Part shown: piece after piece, positions 17,645 through 27,681 of the stretch
How the letters are laid out: each line of letters starts with the position of its first letter
Numbering within the stretch: the first letter of the stretch is position 1
From: Zobellella maritima
Lineage (GTDB): Bacteria > Pseudomonadota > Gammaproteobacteria > Enterobacterales > Aeromonadaceae
NCBI RefSeq assembly: GCF_003075035.1
Contig: NZ_QCZE01000001.1
Coordinates: 2,294,759 to 2,358,758, forward strand
DNA length: 64,000 nucleotides
Reading direction: 5' to 3'
Notes under the pieces: model-generated
What the model was told of the DNA's origin: nothing
The model's database searches: none
Seen by the model: the letters and a program-made list of their open reading frames with translations, nothing else
Position numbers and translations under genes: made by a program

Positions 17645-17670
17645 ATCAAAATGCCCCGCAAGCGGGGCAT
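17645..17670 (-). terminator. Terminator of the lipoprotein gene
   Basis: Stem ATGCCCCG / CGGGGCAT with a 4-base loop, followed on the minus strand by TTTTG; 31 bases after the stop of the gene at 17701. Confidence 0.8.
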
Positions 17671-17700
17671 GTAGAAAAGACAGGAAACAGGGCTCGGACG

Positions 17701-18924
17701 TTAGCCGCGCTTTTTTATCCAGATAGGGTTGGAATAGGCCCGATTGCCGTTACGGTCTTCCACCACCCACTGCAGCCAGGTGTAGTTGGGCGGCACCGGT
17801 ACTCCGGTACGGAACACCTTGGCGCCGTTGATCCGCCAACCGGCGACCTGCTCGCCATCCAGCCAGACTTCGGCCTTGCTCAGGCCAGCCTCGGAACGCA
17901 GCTCTACCCTGGACTCGCTGAAGGGGGAGATTTCTTCACCGAACAGGGTGCCTGCCGCATAGACCTGGGGGCCAAAACTGACAAAACTGTGGCCTCTGCC
18001 GACGGCGCTGGCAAAGTCGGCGCTAAACTTGCCGTTGGGCGTATACGCATACAGCCGACCGCTGTTTTGCCGCGGGCCCCGCAGCAGGTGGTTGGCGCTG
18101 AGATAGACCCGCTCGCCCCGGTTCCAGCGTTGACGCAGCTTGGCCATCTGGGCTTCAAAGTTGCTGCTGTCATCATATTCATAGAGGCTGATTACGGTAT
18201 TGGGGCTTGCCCCCGTCACCAGCTCGTCGGCCAATACCTTGCCCAGGGAGCCGGCGCTTAACCAGGCGTCGAAGCTGTGCTGTTGGCTCGGCTGGTAGCT
18301 GCGTCTTAAATCATCCGTTTCAGACAAGGCACCCAGCCCTTGCTGCAACTGGCCCTGGGACCAGTGACCGACCACTGCCTGGGTAAGCACCTTGTGTGCG
18401 CCCTCGGCAGCTTCCGGAGCCGCGTTTTGCACCAGGCGATAACCGGCAAACAGGGTCTTGCCGACCGGATTCTCCAGCTGACTGCTCAGCTTGATGCCGG
18501 GATAAGCCTTCTCGACCTCATACCGGCTCAGCAGGCGGTGTCCATTCCAGCTGCGGTCCACCTCGATCACCACCCGCTCCGGTGTCTGCTGCGTAATATC
18601 GATGGCGTTCAGGGTCATGGCCTCCTCTCCGGGCACAAAGTCCAGAGAGACGATACGATCGGCGCCGAACACGCCGTTTTCCACCAGCGCCATATCCACT
18701 ATGCTGCCGGCCTTGCCTGCCTTATCACCCCCGGCGATGGCGAAGGCAAAATAAGGAGTTACTATGGTGATGTCCTCGCTGCCATTGGCATCCCCCCCCT
18801 GGATCCAGGTAGGGCCTTTCAGCACCTGAATGTCGGCAGGTGGAACATTTTTCTGGGGTGCGCTTTGACAAGCAGCCAGCATAGTCGCTACCAGCAGGGG
18901 TAGCCCCAATCTATAAAAACGCAT
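17701..18924 (-). CDS. Putative lipoprotein with beta-sandwich domains
   Basis: 407 residues from the ATG at 18924, chosen because it starts a lipoprotein signal (RLGLPLLVATMLAAC, lipidated Cys19). The body looks all-beta. Residues about 40-200 resemble mutarotase-like sandwich domains (ITIVTPYFAFAIAGG, RVVIEVDRSWNGHRLLSRYE). The C-terminal 110 residues (GRGHSFVSFGPQVYAAGT to WVVEDRNGNRAYSNPIWIKK) resemble the C-terminal domain of CehA/PHP-type proteins, but without their metal-binding N-terminus. Function unknown. A terminator lies downstream, and the upstream gap to the next gene is 164 bases. Confidence 0.7.
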   Translation of the reverse strand: MRFYRLGLPLLVATMLAACQSAPQKNVPPADIQVLKGPTWIQGGDANGSEDITIVTPYFAFAIAGGDKAGKAGSIVDMALVENGVFGADRIVSLDFVPGEEAMTLNAIDITQQTPERVVIEVDRSWNGHRLLSRYEVEKAYPGIKLSSQLENPVGKTLFAGYRLVQNAAPEAAEGAHKVLTQAVVGHWSQGQLQQGLGALSETDDLRRSYQPSQQHSFDAWLSAGSLGKVLADELVTGASPNTVISLYEYDDSSNFEAQMAKLRQRWNRGERVYLSANHLLRGPRQNSGRLYAYTPNGKFSADFASAVGRGHSFVSFGPQVYAAGTLFGEEISPFSESRVELRSEAGLSKAEVWLDGEQVAGWRINGAKVFRTGVPVPPNYTWLQWVVEDRNGNRAYSNPIWIKKRG

Positions 18925-19088
18925 AAGGTGTAATCCCGGGATCTGGAAAGAACAATAACTGGCGAGGATTCTGACAGCTCCTACATAGAAGACAAGAGCC
19001 CGCATCGGGATAAAAGCCGATATAAGCAGCCACCAGCCAGAACTCCCTCTCGTGCGCCAGTAACTGGCATATTCAGTCGATAATAACG

Positions 19089-19490
19089 TCAAGATCCGGC
19101 TTGGTGCACACTGTCACCTTCCAGCCAGGCTCGCGCTTCGTTCGTCTTTTCAAAATATTTCAGCTCTCCCTCGATAAACCACTGGGCTATCTTTGCCATC
19201 AGCCTTTCCCTGAGATCGACTCCCACTATGGCCACCCGGGTAAATGCCTTGGCATACTTGCGGGTAAACACAATATCTTCCCACAGGGCCATGGTTTCCC
19301 AGTGATTAAAGTCGATCATATTGATCAACGCCTTGATTTTCGGCGTATCCATCTCCTCCAGCGCCTGCTCTACCCGGGTTTCCATCTCCATAAAGTCATC
19401 GTAGGCAATGTCCCCGTAAATTTTGATGGTGAGCAGCAGGGTATCGCCTTGCCTATCCAGTTCAACCGCCATGCCATGTGCTTCCAACAT
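19089..19490 (-). CDS. STAS/SEC14-like (SpoIIAA-like) protein
   Basis: 133-residue soluble protein of the SpoIIAA-like family: a mixed alpha/beta domain with LLLTIKIYGDIAYDDF, ALINMIDFNHWETMALWED and RVAIVGVDLRERLMAKI. The start is set at 19490 because GGAGG lies 8 bases upstream. Proteins of this family are common in marine proteobacteria, but a firm role is not known. Acts in the cytoplasm by lack of any export signal. Confidence 0.85.
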   Translation of the reverse strand: MLEAHGMAVELDRQGDTLLLTIKIYGDIAYDDFMEMETRVEQALEEMDTPKIKALINMIDFNHWETMALWEDIVFTRKYAKAFTRVAIVGVDLRERLMAKIAQWFIEGELKYFEKTNEARAWLEGDSVHQAGS

Positions 19491-19682
19491 TCCTTTACCC
19501 TCCACGGTGCCCGTATACACCCGCTAAGTATGGTTCTAATTGTGGGCCCTGTTTGGATAACGAGATACAAAATAGCGCAAAAAACACGCAAAAACGGCCA
19601 CAAAAGACAACGACGTGCATCTTGATCCCGCCGCCATTTGGATGCAGCCTTACGGCCTGTTATCGCTATGCTGGAACTCGAG

Positions 19683-20240
19683 ATGTTAAAGATGAAATAC
19701 CTGATGGCCTTGCTGATGATAGCCGCTCTCGGCTATCTGGCCGCCATGCCCTATATCACCGTCAACCAGATCCGGGAGGCCGCCGATCGGCATGACAGTC
19801 AGGCACTGGCCGAACATGTGGAGTTTGACAGCGTACGCCAGAGCCTGAAAGATCAGCTAAATACCCGTCTGCTGCAGGAGCTTGGCGGGAAAATCAAGAC
19901 AAATCCCTTTGCCGCCCTGGGGGCCGCCTTTACCAATATGATGGTGGATGGCCTGGTTGATACCTATATGACACCAGCCGGCATAGAGCAGCTGATGCGT
20001 GGCGAAACGCCGGCCCCCGGCATCCCCAACCGCTCGTCGGTATCGCACCAGCCCCAGGGCGACGCTCAATCCGCCCCCTACCCACCCAACAAGCCCTTTG
20101 CCGATGCGCGCATGGGCTACGCCTCGCTCAATACCTTTGTGGTGACCATGAAGGATGAAAACGAGGAAGAAGCCAAGTTTATCCTACGGCGCCGTGGCCT
20201 GGAGTGGAAGCTGACCGAAATACTGCTGCCGCTGGATTGA
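19683..20240 (+). CDS. DUF2939-family membrane-anchored protein
   Basis: 185 residues. One N-terminal membrane segment (YLMALLMIAALGYLAAMPYI) is followed by QIREAADRHDSQALAEHVEFDSVRQSLKDQL, which in parts (ADRHDSQALAEHVEF, RQSLKDQLN) shows the DUF2939 pattern. Starts at 19683 (GGAA 9 bases upstream) or 19692 are both plausible. Role unknown; probably periplasmic and anchored in the inner membrane. Divergent from the STAS-like gene. Confidence 0.8.
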   Translation: MLKMKYLMALLMIAALGYLAAMPYITVNQIREAADRHDSQALAEHVEFDSVRQSLKDQLNTRLLQELGGKIKTNPFAALGAAFTNMMVDGLVDTYMTPAGIEQLMRGETPAPGIPNRSSVSHQPQGDAQSAPYPPNKPFADARMGYASLNTFVVTMKDENEEEAKFILRRRGLEWKLTEILLPLD

Positions 20241-20284
20241 ACTCGGCCTTGGCGGCGGGCCCCTGAACCCGGACTCGACATGTA

Positions 20285-20307
20285 GCGGTATTGGTATCAG
20301 TGAATTA
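20285..20307 (+). repeat. 23-base element shared with 30482-30504 (copy 1)
   Basis: GCGGTATTGGTATCAGTGAA plus TTA, matching 20 of 23 bases of a segment upstream of the response-regulator gene. It lies 135 bases before the globin start. A shared control site is possible but unproven. Confidence 0.4.
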
Positions 20308-20351
20308 GCTTGTTACCTATGCCCCGAACCAAGCCGAGCGAAAACCGAGTT

Positions 20352-20365
20352 TTGACACCGGTCAA
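20352..20365. promoter_or_regulatory. FNR/DNR-type palindrome upstream of the globin gene
   Basis: TTGAC-ACCG-GTCAA, a perfect 5-4-5 palindrome with the layout of CRP/FNR-superfamily sites (FNR TTGAT-N4-ATCAA). Sites of this form are used by nitric-oxide regulators of the DNR/NnrR type and by FNR. It is 77 bases before the globin start codon, a normal activator distance. Confidence 0.55.
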
Positions 20366-20442
20366 TATTTCATCGGTTTTGATCATACTCCGCGCCTGAA
20401 TTCGGTAAGGTAGTATACAGGGCAGGGTAGCAGGATCATGAT

Positions 20443-20856
20443 ATGAGTTTTGAACAGATCTTTGATGAGAGTTACGAGCGCGTACTGAGTGCCCGCAGGG
20501 ATGGAAACGACTTCTTCGAAGCCTTTTATCAGCGCTTTCTGAATGATGATAGGCGAATCGCCCAACGTTTTGCATATACCGACATGGCAACTCAGCAAAG
20601 CATGCTGAAAAAGTCTTTCTACAGCCTGTTTGCTTTCTATGCCAGCGGCCAGGCTGACGATTCCATTCGCCGCATCGCCGAAAGACACAACCGTGACCAC
20701 CTGGATATTAACCCGGAGCTTTATGATCGCTGGCTGGAATGTTTAATCCGCACAGTAACGCAATTTGATGATGAAATTTCCGAAGATGTGGAACTGGCCT
20801 GGCGCCTGGTGATGGCGCCCGGCATTACCTATATGAAGTTCAAATACGACAAGTAA
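20443..20856 (+). CDS. Single-domain globin-like protein
   Basis: 137-residue all-helical protein. SMLKKSFYSLFAFYASG and IAERHNRDHLDINPELYDRWLECLI (cited as IAERHNRDHLDI) show the bacterial globin pattern, with His82 the likely proximal haem ligand and D/L/Y residues following as usual. It binds haem and probably senses or detoxifies oxygen or nitric oxide in the cytoplasm. Monocistronic, with an FNR/DNR-like palindrome upstream, which fits a role in low oxygen or NO stress. Confidence 0.85.
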   Translation: MSFEQIFDESYERVLSARRDGNDFFEAFYQRFLNDDRRIAQRFAYTDMATQQSMLKKSFYSLFAFYASGQADDSIRRIAERHNRDHLDINPELYDRWLECLIRTVTQFDDEISEDVELAWRLVMAPGITYMKFKYDK

Positions 20857-21283
20857 CGCCCAGGGCTATCCGGGAACAGTCCCCTTCCGAATACTATGCC
20901 AGCTTGACGGTAGTCCCGGCTTTAACGTCATTTCCTCCAAATACGGAATACCTTCTCGGTCGAGCTGATTCACCAAAGAGGAAACAGGGACTCCGAACGG
21001 CCCCCCGACGCTTCACCCGCCCATTTATAGTTTCAAATGTAATCTCATTGATATTACCCACCTCCCCTGCACCAAAAGCGGTTCCGGCTCGGTCTTGAGC
21101 CTGCAGGCAAAACCGGCCTGACACCGTAAACCGAATCACAATAAATTAACAAAAAACACTTGCCATATACATGACAAACCACCATATTAGTTACCAATGC
21201 AACTAAGTGATTGGCAACATCTGAGACCCGTAAAGAATAGATGATGAGCAAGCCCTTGACAGCAGGTCGGAAGAGCACACGGC
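20857..21283. other. Intergenic region without a convincing gene
   Basis: 427 bases, poorer in G+C than the neighbours from about 21130 on. A minus-strand open frame (20894-21139) ends in a protein-like tail (FGGNDVKAGTTVKLA), but it has only a GTG start and no ribosome site. It could be the remnant of an older gene. The right part holds the inverted repeat at 21190-21218. Confidence 0.6.
21190..21218. promoter_or_regulatory. Inverted repeat upstream of the hmgA cluster
   Basis: GTTACCAAT, 11 bases, ATTGGCAAC: arms match at 8 of 9 positions. It lies about 280 bases before hmgA and 66 before the small open frame. A possible operator for a regulator of homogentisate breakdown; the regulator is not in the window. 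Confidence 0.35.
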
Positions 21284-21502
21284 ATGAATAAGCTAAAACC
21301 GCCGCCACGCGGTCCGGCTCCGGAGCATGGCTACAGGCATTTACCCGAACTGAACCAGATCGACGACAAGGCGCGCAGTCTGCAGATCAATGCCAGACTT
21401 AACTTATTACCGGCCAATCATATTGACGAGACCCAGGCACTCGAGCCGGCTTTTGATAGAGCCGGCTCTATGGAAATGCAAGGAGAGAAGGTTTATGCGT
21501 AA
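21284..21502 (+). CDS. Possible small protein before hmgA
   Basis: 72-codon frame starting MNKLKPPPRGPAPEHGYRH, with GGAAGAG 8 bases before its ATG and codon use fairly like the neighbours. It ends 8 bases inside hmgA, so translation could be coupled. I do not recognise it, and it contains the hairpin at 21443-21468. It may be a leader peptide, a real small protein, or chance. Confidence 0.3.
   Translation: MNKLKPPPRGPAPEHGYRHLPELNQIDDKARSLQINARLNLLPANHIDETQALEPAFDRAGSMEMQGEKVYA
21443..21468 (+). promoter_or_regulatory. Strong hairpin just before hmgA
   Basis: Perfect 9-bp stem GAGCCGGCT / AGCCGGCTC with an 8-base loop, ending 26 bases before the hmgA start and just ahead of its AAGGAGAG ribosome site. 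There is no T-tract, so it is not a standard terminator. It could stabilise the message, affect translation, or be an operator. Confidence 0.5.
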
Positions 21503-22625
21503 ATGGTTCCAGTTCCCCATTCGTGAAGGGAACACATCTCACCAGGCCCATTGTGATATGCCGGAGGGCACCTTCGAGCGGGAAATCGGCAAGGAAGGCT
21601 TTTTCGGCCCGGCCACCCATATGTATCACACTCATGCCCCCACCGGCTGGAGCGCCTGGGAGGGCCCCCTGCGGCCGCGCGCCTTCGACACCAATAAACT
21701 GGACCAGCCGGGTCAATCGCCCTGGGATGCCACTCCCCTGTTACATAACGCCAATGTTCGAGTACGTATCTGGAAAAGCAGCCAGTCGATGGACCATTTG
21801 GTGCGTAACGGCGACGGCGACGAGTGCCTGTTTATCCACCAGGGCAGCGGTCACCTTTACTGCGACTATGGCCATCTGCGCTTCCGGGATGGCGACTATA
21901 TTATCCTGCCCCGCTCCACCAGCTGGCGCCTGGAGCTGGATGAGCCGGTCACCATGTTGATGATTGAAGCCACCGACGGCTCCTATATGACCGCCGAACG
22001 CGGCCTGGTCGGCCAGCATGCGGTGTTTGATCCGGCCATACTCGAATATCCGCGCATCGATGATGCCTTCAAGGCTCAGCAGGCCAAGGCAGGGGACTGG
22101 CGGGTACTGCTCAAGGCCCGAGAGCAGATGAACTGCATTACCTTTCCGTTCAACCCGCTGGATGCCCAGGGCTGGAAGGGTGAGCTGACGGTGTTCAAGC
22201 TCAACTGGCGCGATATTCGCCCGCTGATGAGCCACCGCTTTCATCTGCCGCCGTCCGCCCACACCACCTTCGTGGCCAACGGCTTCGTGATCTGTACCTT
22301 TGTGCCCCGGCCGATCGAATCGGATCCCGGTGCCCTCAAGGTGCCCTTCTACCATAACAACGACGATTACGACGAAGTCATCTTCTACCACAAGGGCAAC
22401 TTCTTCAGCCGAGACAATATTGATGCCGGCATGATCACCCTGCACCCCTGCGGCTTTACCCATGGGCCCCATCCCAAGGCCTTCGCCGCCGGCGCCAAGC
22501 ATACCCGCACCGAGACCGATGAGGTGGCGGTGATGATCGACACCCGGCTGCCCCTTAACGTCGCCGAGCTGCCGGAGGGGGTGGAGAACATCGAGTATGT
22601 GAATTCCTGGCAGGTAAAAGCATAA
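21495..22625 (+). CDS. hmgA: Homogentisate 1,2-dioxygenase
   Basis: 376-residue cytoplasmic iron enzyme opening the homogentisate ring to 4-maleylacetoacetate, a central step in phenylalanine and tyrosine breakdown. This is the short bacterial form rather than the roughly 430-residue Pseudomonas/animal form. The start MRKWFQFPIREGNTSH follows AAGGAGAG. Likely iron ligands are His287 and Glu294 in FYHNNDDYDEVIFY, and His323 in GFTHGPHP. The enzymes for the next two steps follow in order. Confidence 0.92.
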   Translation: MRKWFQFPIREGNTSHQAHCDMPEGTFEREIGKEGFFGPATHMYHTHAPTGWSAWEGPLRPRAFDTNKLDQPGQSPWDATPLLHNANVRVRIWKSSQSMDHLVRNGDGDECLFIHQGSGHLYCDYGHLRFRDGDYIILPRSTSWRLELDEPVTMLMIEATDGSYMTAERGLVGQHAVFDPAILEYPRIDDAFKAQQAKAGDWRVLLKAREQMNCITFPFNPLDAQGWKGELTVFKLNWRDIRPLMSHRFHLPPSAHTTFVANGFVICTFVPRPIESDPGALKVPFYHNNDDYDEVIFYHKGNFFSRDNIDAGMITLHPCGFTHGPHPKAFAAGAKHTRTETDEVAVMIDTRLPLNVAELPEGVENIEYVNSWQVKA

Positions 22626-22676
22626 AGAAATGTACATCTGCATCTACACCTCGTGTCCCGAATAAAAGGAACCTGC

Positions 22677-22730
22677 CCCTGGTGCCTCAGCCGACCATCC
22701 CCACCACGGATGGTGCGGCTGCCCCCAGGG
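22677..22730. repeat. Long imperfect hairpin between hmgA and fahA
   Basis: Three nested paired blocks, CCCTGG/CCAGGG, CAGCCG/CGGCTG and CCATCC/GGATGG, around a 7-base loop, with small bulges. It is followed by an ACGGGTTTACGGCG stretch seen (from memory) in mobile REP-like repeats of marine gammaproteobacteria. It may weaken transcription between hmgA and fahA or protect the upstream message. Confidence 0.65.
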
Positions 22731-22857
22731 ACGGGTTTACGGCGAGTCGGCAGAGCAGACACCTTTGGCCGATGCGCCGTTTCTGGCCAACATTAAAGGG
22801 ACAGCCAATCCCGTTTGAAGAAACCTTGGTAACGATAGATTTTTTAAGGAGAAAACC

Positions 22858-23844
22858 GTGAAACTAGCCTCTCTGAAACAGGGCCGCGACGGCCAGCTTA
22901 TCGTGGTATCCCGGGATCTGAGCCGGGCGGTCAGGGCCACCGAAGTTGCGGCGACCCTGCAGGCCGCCCTGGACAACTGGGTTGAGGCCGAGCCTCAATT
23001 ACAGGCCCTGTACCAACGGCTGAACGACGGCGCCTGCGCCGACAGCTTCGCCTTCGACCAGGCCGCCTGTGCCTCGCCCCTGCCCCGCGCCTACCAGTGG
23101 GCCGACGGCAGCGCCTACGTCAACCACGTTGAGTTGGTGCGCAAAGCCCGTGGTGCCGAGATGCCCGCCAGCTTCTGGACCGATCCGCTGATGTATCAGG
23201 GCGTGTCCGACGGCTTTATCGGCCCGCGCGAAGACATTCGCCTGGCCGACGAAGCCTGGGGCATCGATTTCGAGGGAGAAGTAGCGGTGATCACCGACGA
23301 TGTGCCCATGGGCACCACTGCAGAGCAGGCCGGTTCCCATATCAAGCTGTTGATGCTGGTCAACGATGTATCCCTGCGCAACCTGATCCCGGGCGAGCTG
23401 GGTAAGGGCTTCGGTTTCTTCCAGTCCAAGCCGGCTTCTTCCTTCTCGCCGGTGGCGGTGACCCCGGACGAACTGGGCGATGCCTGGCAAGACAGCAAGG
23501 TGCACCACCGTCTGCGGGTCCACCTGAACGGTGAGCTGTTCGGCGAGCCCGATGCGGGCACCGACATGACCTTCAACTTTGCCCGGCTGGTGGCCCATGT
23601 CAGCTTCAACCGGGCGTTATGCGCCGGCGCCATTGTCGGCTCGGGCACCGTCTCGAACGTGGATCGTAGCACCGGCTCCTGCTGTCTGGCGGAACGGCGC
23701 ATGCTGGAAATCATCGACCAGGGCACGGCCAAGACGCCCTTTATGCAGTTCGGCGACCGGGTGCGTATCGAGATGCTGGATGCCCGGGGCCAGTCCATCT
23801 TCGGCGCCATCGATCAGCAGGTGGTGAAATATGAAACTCTATGA
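22858..23844 (+). CDS. fahA: Fumarylacetoacetate hydrolase
   Basis: 328-residue FAH-family enzyme that splits fumarylacetoacetate into fumarate and acetoacetate, the last step of the homogentisate route. The metal-site region DFEGEVAVITDD and the family block LCAGAIVGSGTVSN are present. The start codon is GTG, with AAGGAG 6 bases upstream. Its 3' end overlaps maiA by 14 bases. Confidence 0.93.
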   Translation: MKLASLKQGRDGQLIVVSRDLSRAVRATEVAATLQAALDNWVEAEPQLQALYQRLNDGACADSFAFDQAACASPLPRAYQWADGSAYVNHVELVRKARGAEMPASFWTDPLMYQGVSDGFIGPREDIRLADEAWGIDFEGEVAVITDDVPMGTTAEQAGSHIKLLMLVNDVSLRNLIPGELGKGFGFFQSKPASSFSPVAVTPDELGDAWQDSKVHHRLRVHLNGELFGEPDAGTDMTFNFARLVAHVSFNRALCAGAIVGSGTVSNVDRSTGSCCLAERRMLEIIDQGTAKTPFMQFGDRVRIEMLDARGQSIFGAIDQQVVKYETL

Positions 23845-24451
23845 TTATATACGCTCCAGTGCAGCCTATCGGGTACGCATAGCGCTGCATCTGAAAGGGC
23901 TGGCCTACCAGGCCAGCCCCGTTTCACTGCTGGACGGCGTCCAGCTGGGAGATGCCTACCGAGCGCTGAATCCGACCGGACTGGTACCCAGTCTGGACAC
24001 CGGCGAAGGGATCATCAGCCAGTCGCTGGCCATTATCGAATATCTGGACGAATGCTATCCCGAGCCCGCCCTGCTGCCGGGCACCCCGCTGGCCCGGGCC
24101 AGAGTCCGGGCACTGGCGCTGCAGATTGCCTGCGATATCCACCCGCTCAACAACCTGCGGGTACTCAAGTACCTGACCGGTGAACTGGGCATCAGCGAAG
24201 CGCAGAAAACCAGCTGGTATCACCATTGGTTGCGGCAGGGGCTGGCGCCGCTGGAACAACAGCTGAGCGACAGCGACAGTTCCTTCTGCTGGGGTGAGTC
24301 ACCGACCCTGGCCGATATCTGCCTGGTGCCCCAGCTGTATAATGCGCGCCGCTTCAAACTGGACCTGACTCCCTATCCCAAACTCACGGCCATCGAGCAG
24401 GCCTGTAACCGGCTGGATGCGTTCAACCAGGCCCACCCGGACCGACAATAA
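23831..24451 (+). CDS. maiA: Maleylacetoacetate isomerase (zeta-class GST)
   Basis: 206-residue glutathione-dependent isomerase converting 4-maleylacetoacetate to 4-fumarylacetoacetate. The N-terminal thioredoxin-like domain has the zeta-class site RSSAAYRVRIAL, with Ser9/Ser10 as the likely catalytic serines; the C-terminal helical domain has WGESPTLADICLVPQ. It starts inside the end of fahA (14-base overlap), so the two are coupled. Confidence 0.95.
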   Translation: MKLYDYIRSSAAYRVRIALHLKGLAYQASPVSLLDGVQLGDAYRALNPTGLVPSLDTGEGIISQSLAIIEYLDECYPEPALLPGTPLARARVRALALQIACDIHPLNNLRVLKYLTGELGISEAQKTSWYHHWLRQGLAPLEQQLSDSDSSFCWGESPTLADICLVPQLYNARRFKLDLTPYPKLTAIEQACNRLDAFNQAHPDRQ

Positions 24452-24587
24452 ACCTGGGGCCAAACGGCCCCATCACCCGTACTCGAACATCACCCACCTC
24501 AGTAAACGGGAGCTGTCCAGGCGCTCCTCCCAAACCGTCATGCTATTGTTAAGCTTGAATGATCACGGCATCGACAAGGACATGGCT

Positions 24588-26552
<1,965 letters not shown>

Positions 26553-26754
26553 GCGTGTTCATTGCGTCTGCAAAGGTAAGCTCAAACCCAGGGAGAAATC
26601 ACTCTCCAGCCAGATCCCCCTTACTGACATGGTCCGAGGGCATGCCCGCCATCCCCTATCAAGCCGTGCCGGCAGGCCTTGAGCGCATTTGGGTATGCCA
26701 CAACCTTTGCGCTTGTTATCTGAATCAAGGTATCACCATTATCCAGCGCATAGT

Positions 26755-27231
26755 TCAAAGCAGGCCTATCCAGCCACTGGCAAAACAAAAACCCAAAAAC
26801 AGGAAGGGGGCATAGGGTATGCCATCATTTCCCCCTGGAGCCATATATTGCATGAAAGTTTTCATATTAACTGGAATAAAAGACCAAACACGAGCTGATA
26901 ACAGAGCCCATATTCCCACTCCAACTCCGGCAATCACAATACAAATCAAAACATGCAATGCATCACTGGCCAGTGCCAGCCCCAACATCATTTTAATATC
27001 CCCGGCGCCCGTCCGGCCAAGCATATAGCCCGGTAATAGCAGCAAAAATACCACAGAGATAGCGGTAATCGCCTGGCTAGGTGAAGCACCGGTCAAGGTT
27101 TCTCCTCTTATCAACAAATATCCCAGTGCCACCGCCATGCAAGGAAAAGTAAGACTATTGGCAATACGTTTCTGACTGGCATCCTGTAAAGCGCATATTC
27201 CGGCCCAAACAACCAACGCTGGATATAACAT
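26755..27231 (-). CDS. tadV: Tad-type prepilin peptidase (TadV/CpaA)
   Basis: 158-residue A24-family aspartic peptidase of the inner membrane that trims Flp and TadE-type prepilins. The two catalytic aspartates are seen as Asp17 (LQDASQKRIANSL) and Asp78 (TGAGDIKMM). About five membrane segments. The ATG at 27231 has GGAGAG just upstream; the longer frame would start with TTG. It is separated from the other pilus genes by the two-component pair and faces away from it. Confidence 0.9.
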   Translation of the reverse strand: MLYPALVVWAGICALQDASQKRIANSLTFPCMAVALGYLLIRGETLTGASPSQAITAISVVFLLLLPGYMLGRTGAGDIKMMLGLALASDALHVLICIVIAGVGVGIWALLSARVWSFIPVNMKTFMQYMAPGGNDGIPYAPFLFLGFCFASGWIGLL

Positions 27232-27681
27232 ATCTCTCTCCAATCATTATTTGTAATGATCCCGCCACCGCAGCCTGTTTTTTAACCACCCACTCGTATC
27301 AAGATCCTGATTATCGCTGTGTTGTAAACCAATATCATTGCAAGTGTTCACCAACCTGTAAATATTTATTCACATCTCGTTTAACTCTGGATCTGCCACA
27401 TGGTTCGACCTATCATAAATTCGAGTTGGAATAACCCCCATCAATAAGTCACATGAGTTCTATTTCACATTGAAAAAACAAGATCAATAACCCTTGATTT
27501 ATCCAAATGAACATAAAAAGCCTGAAGTCAACACCATTTTTCCGCACGAAAACACTACATAGATCCTCTTTGGTCAGAGCAAATAACTGGTAACGCCAAT
27601 CAGTGATCAGCCATCGCCAGCGGATAAAGCACTCCTCCGACCTTGGTTGGTGATGAATATATGTATAGCCATGAGGTCAAC
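27232..27681. other. AT-rich divergent spacer between tadV and the sensor kinase
   Basis: 450 bases, visibly richer in A+T than the neighbours, without a protein-coding frame I can support. It should hold promoters for tadV (leftward) and the kinase (rightward). I see several TATAAT-like words but none with a matching -35 that I would rely on. Confidence 0.6.

Noticed and set aside
20894-21139. Minus-strand 81-codon frame ending FGGNDVKAGTTVKLA
   Set aside because: Only a GTG start, no ribosome site, no recognised family. Its C-terminal end looks protein-like, so it may be a gene remnant; a translated search would decide.
21267-21281. 15 bases (TCGGAAGAGCACACG) identical to part of a common sequencing adapter
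   Set aside because: The adapter match stops after 15 bases on both sides, and flanking sequence continues normally. A read-level check across 21250-21300 would settle whether it is a join artefact; I treat it as chance.
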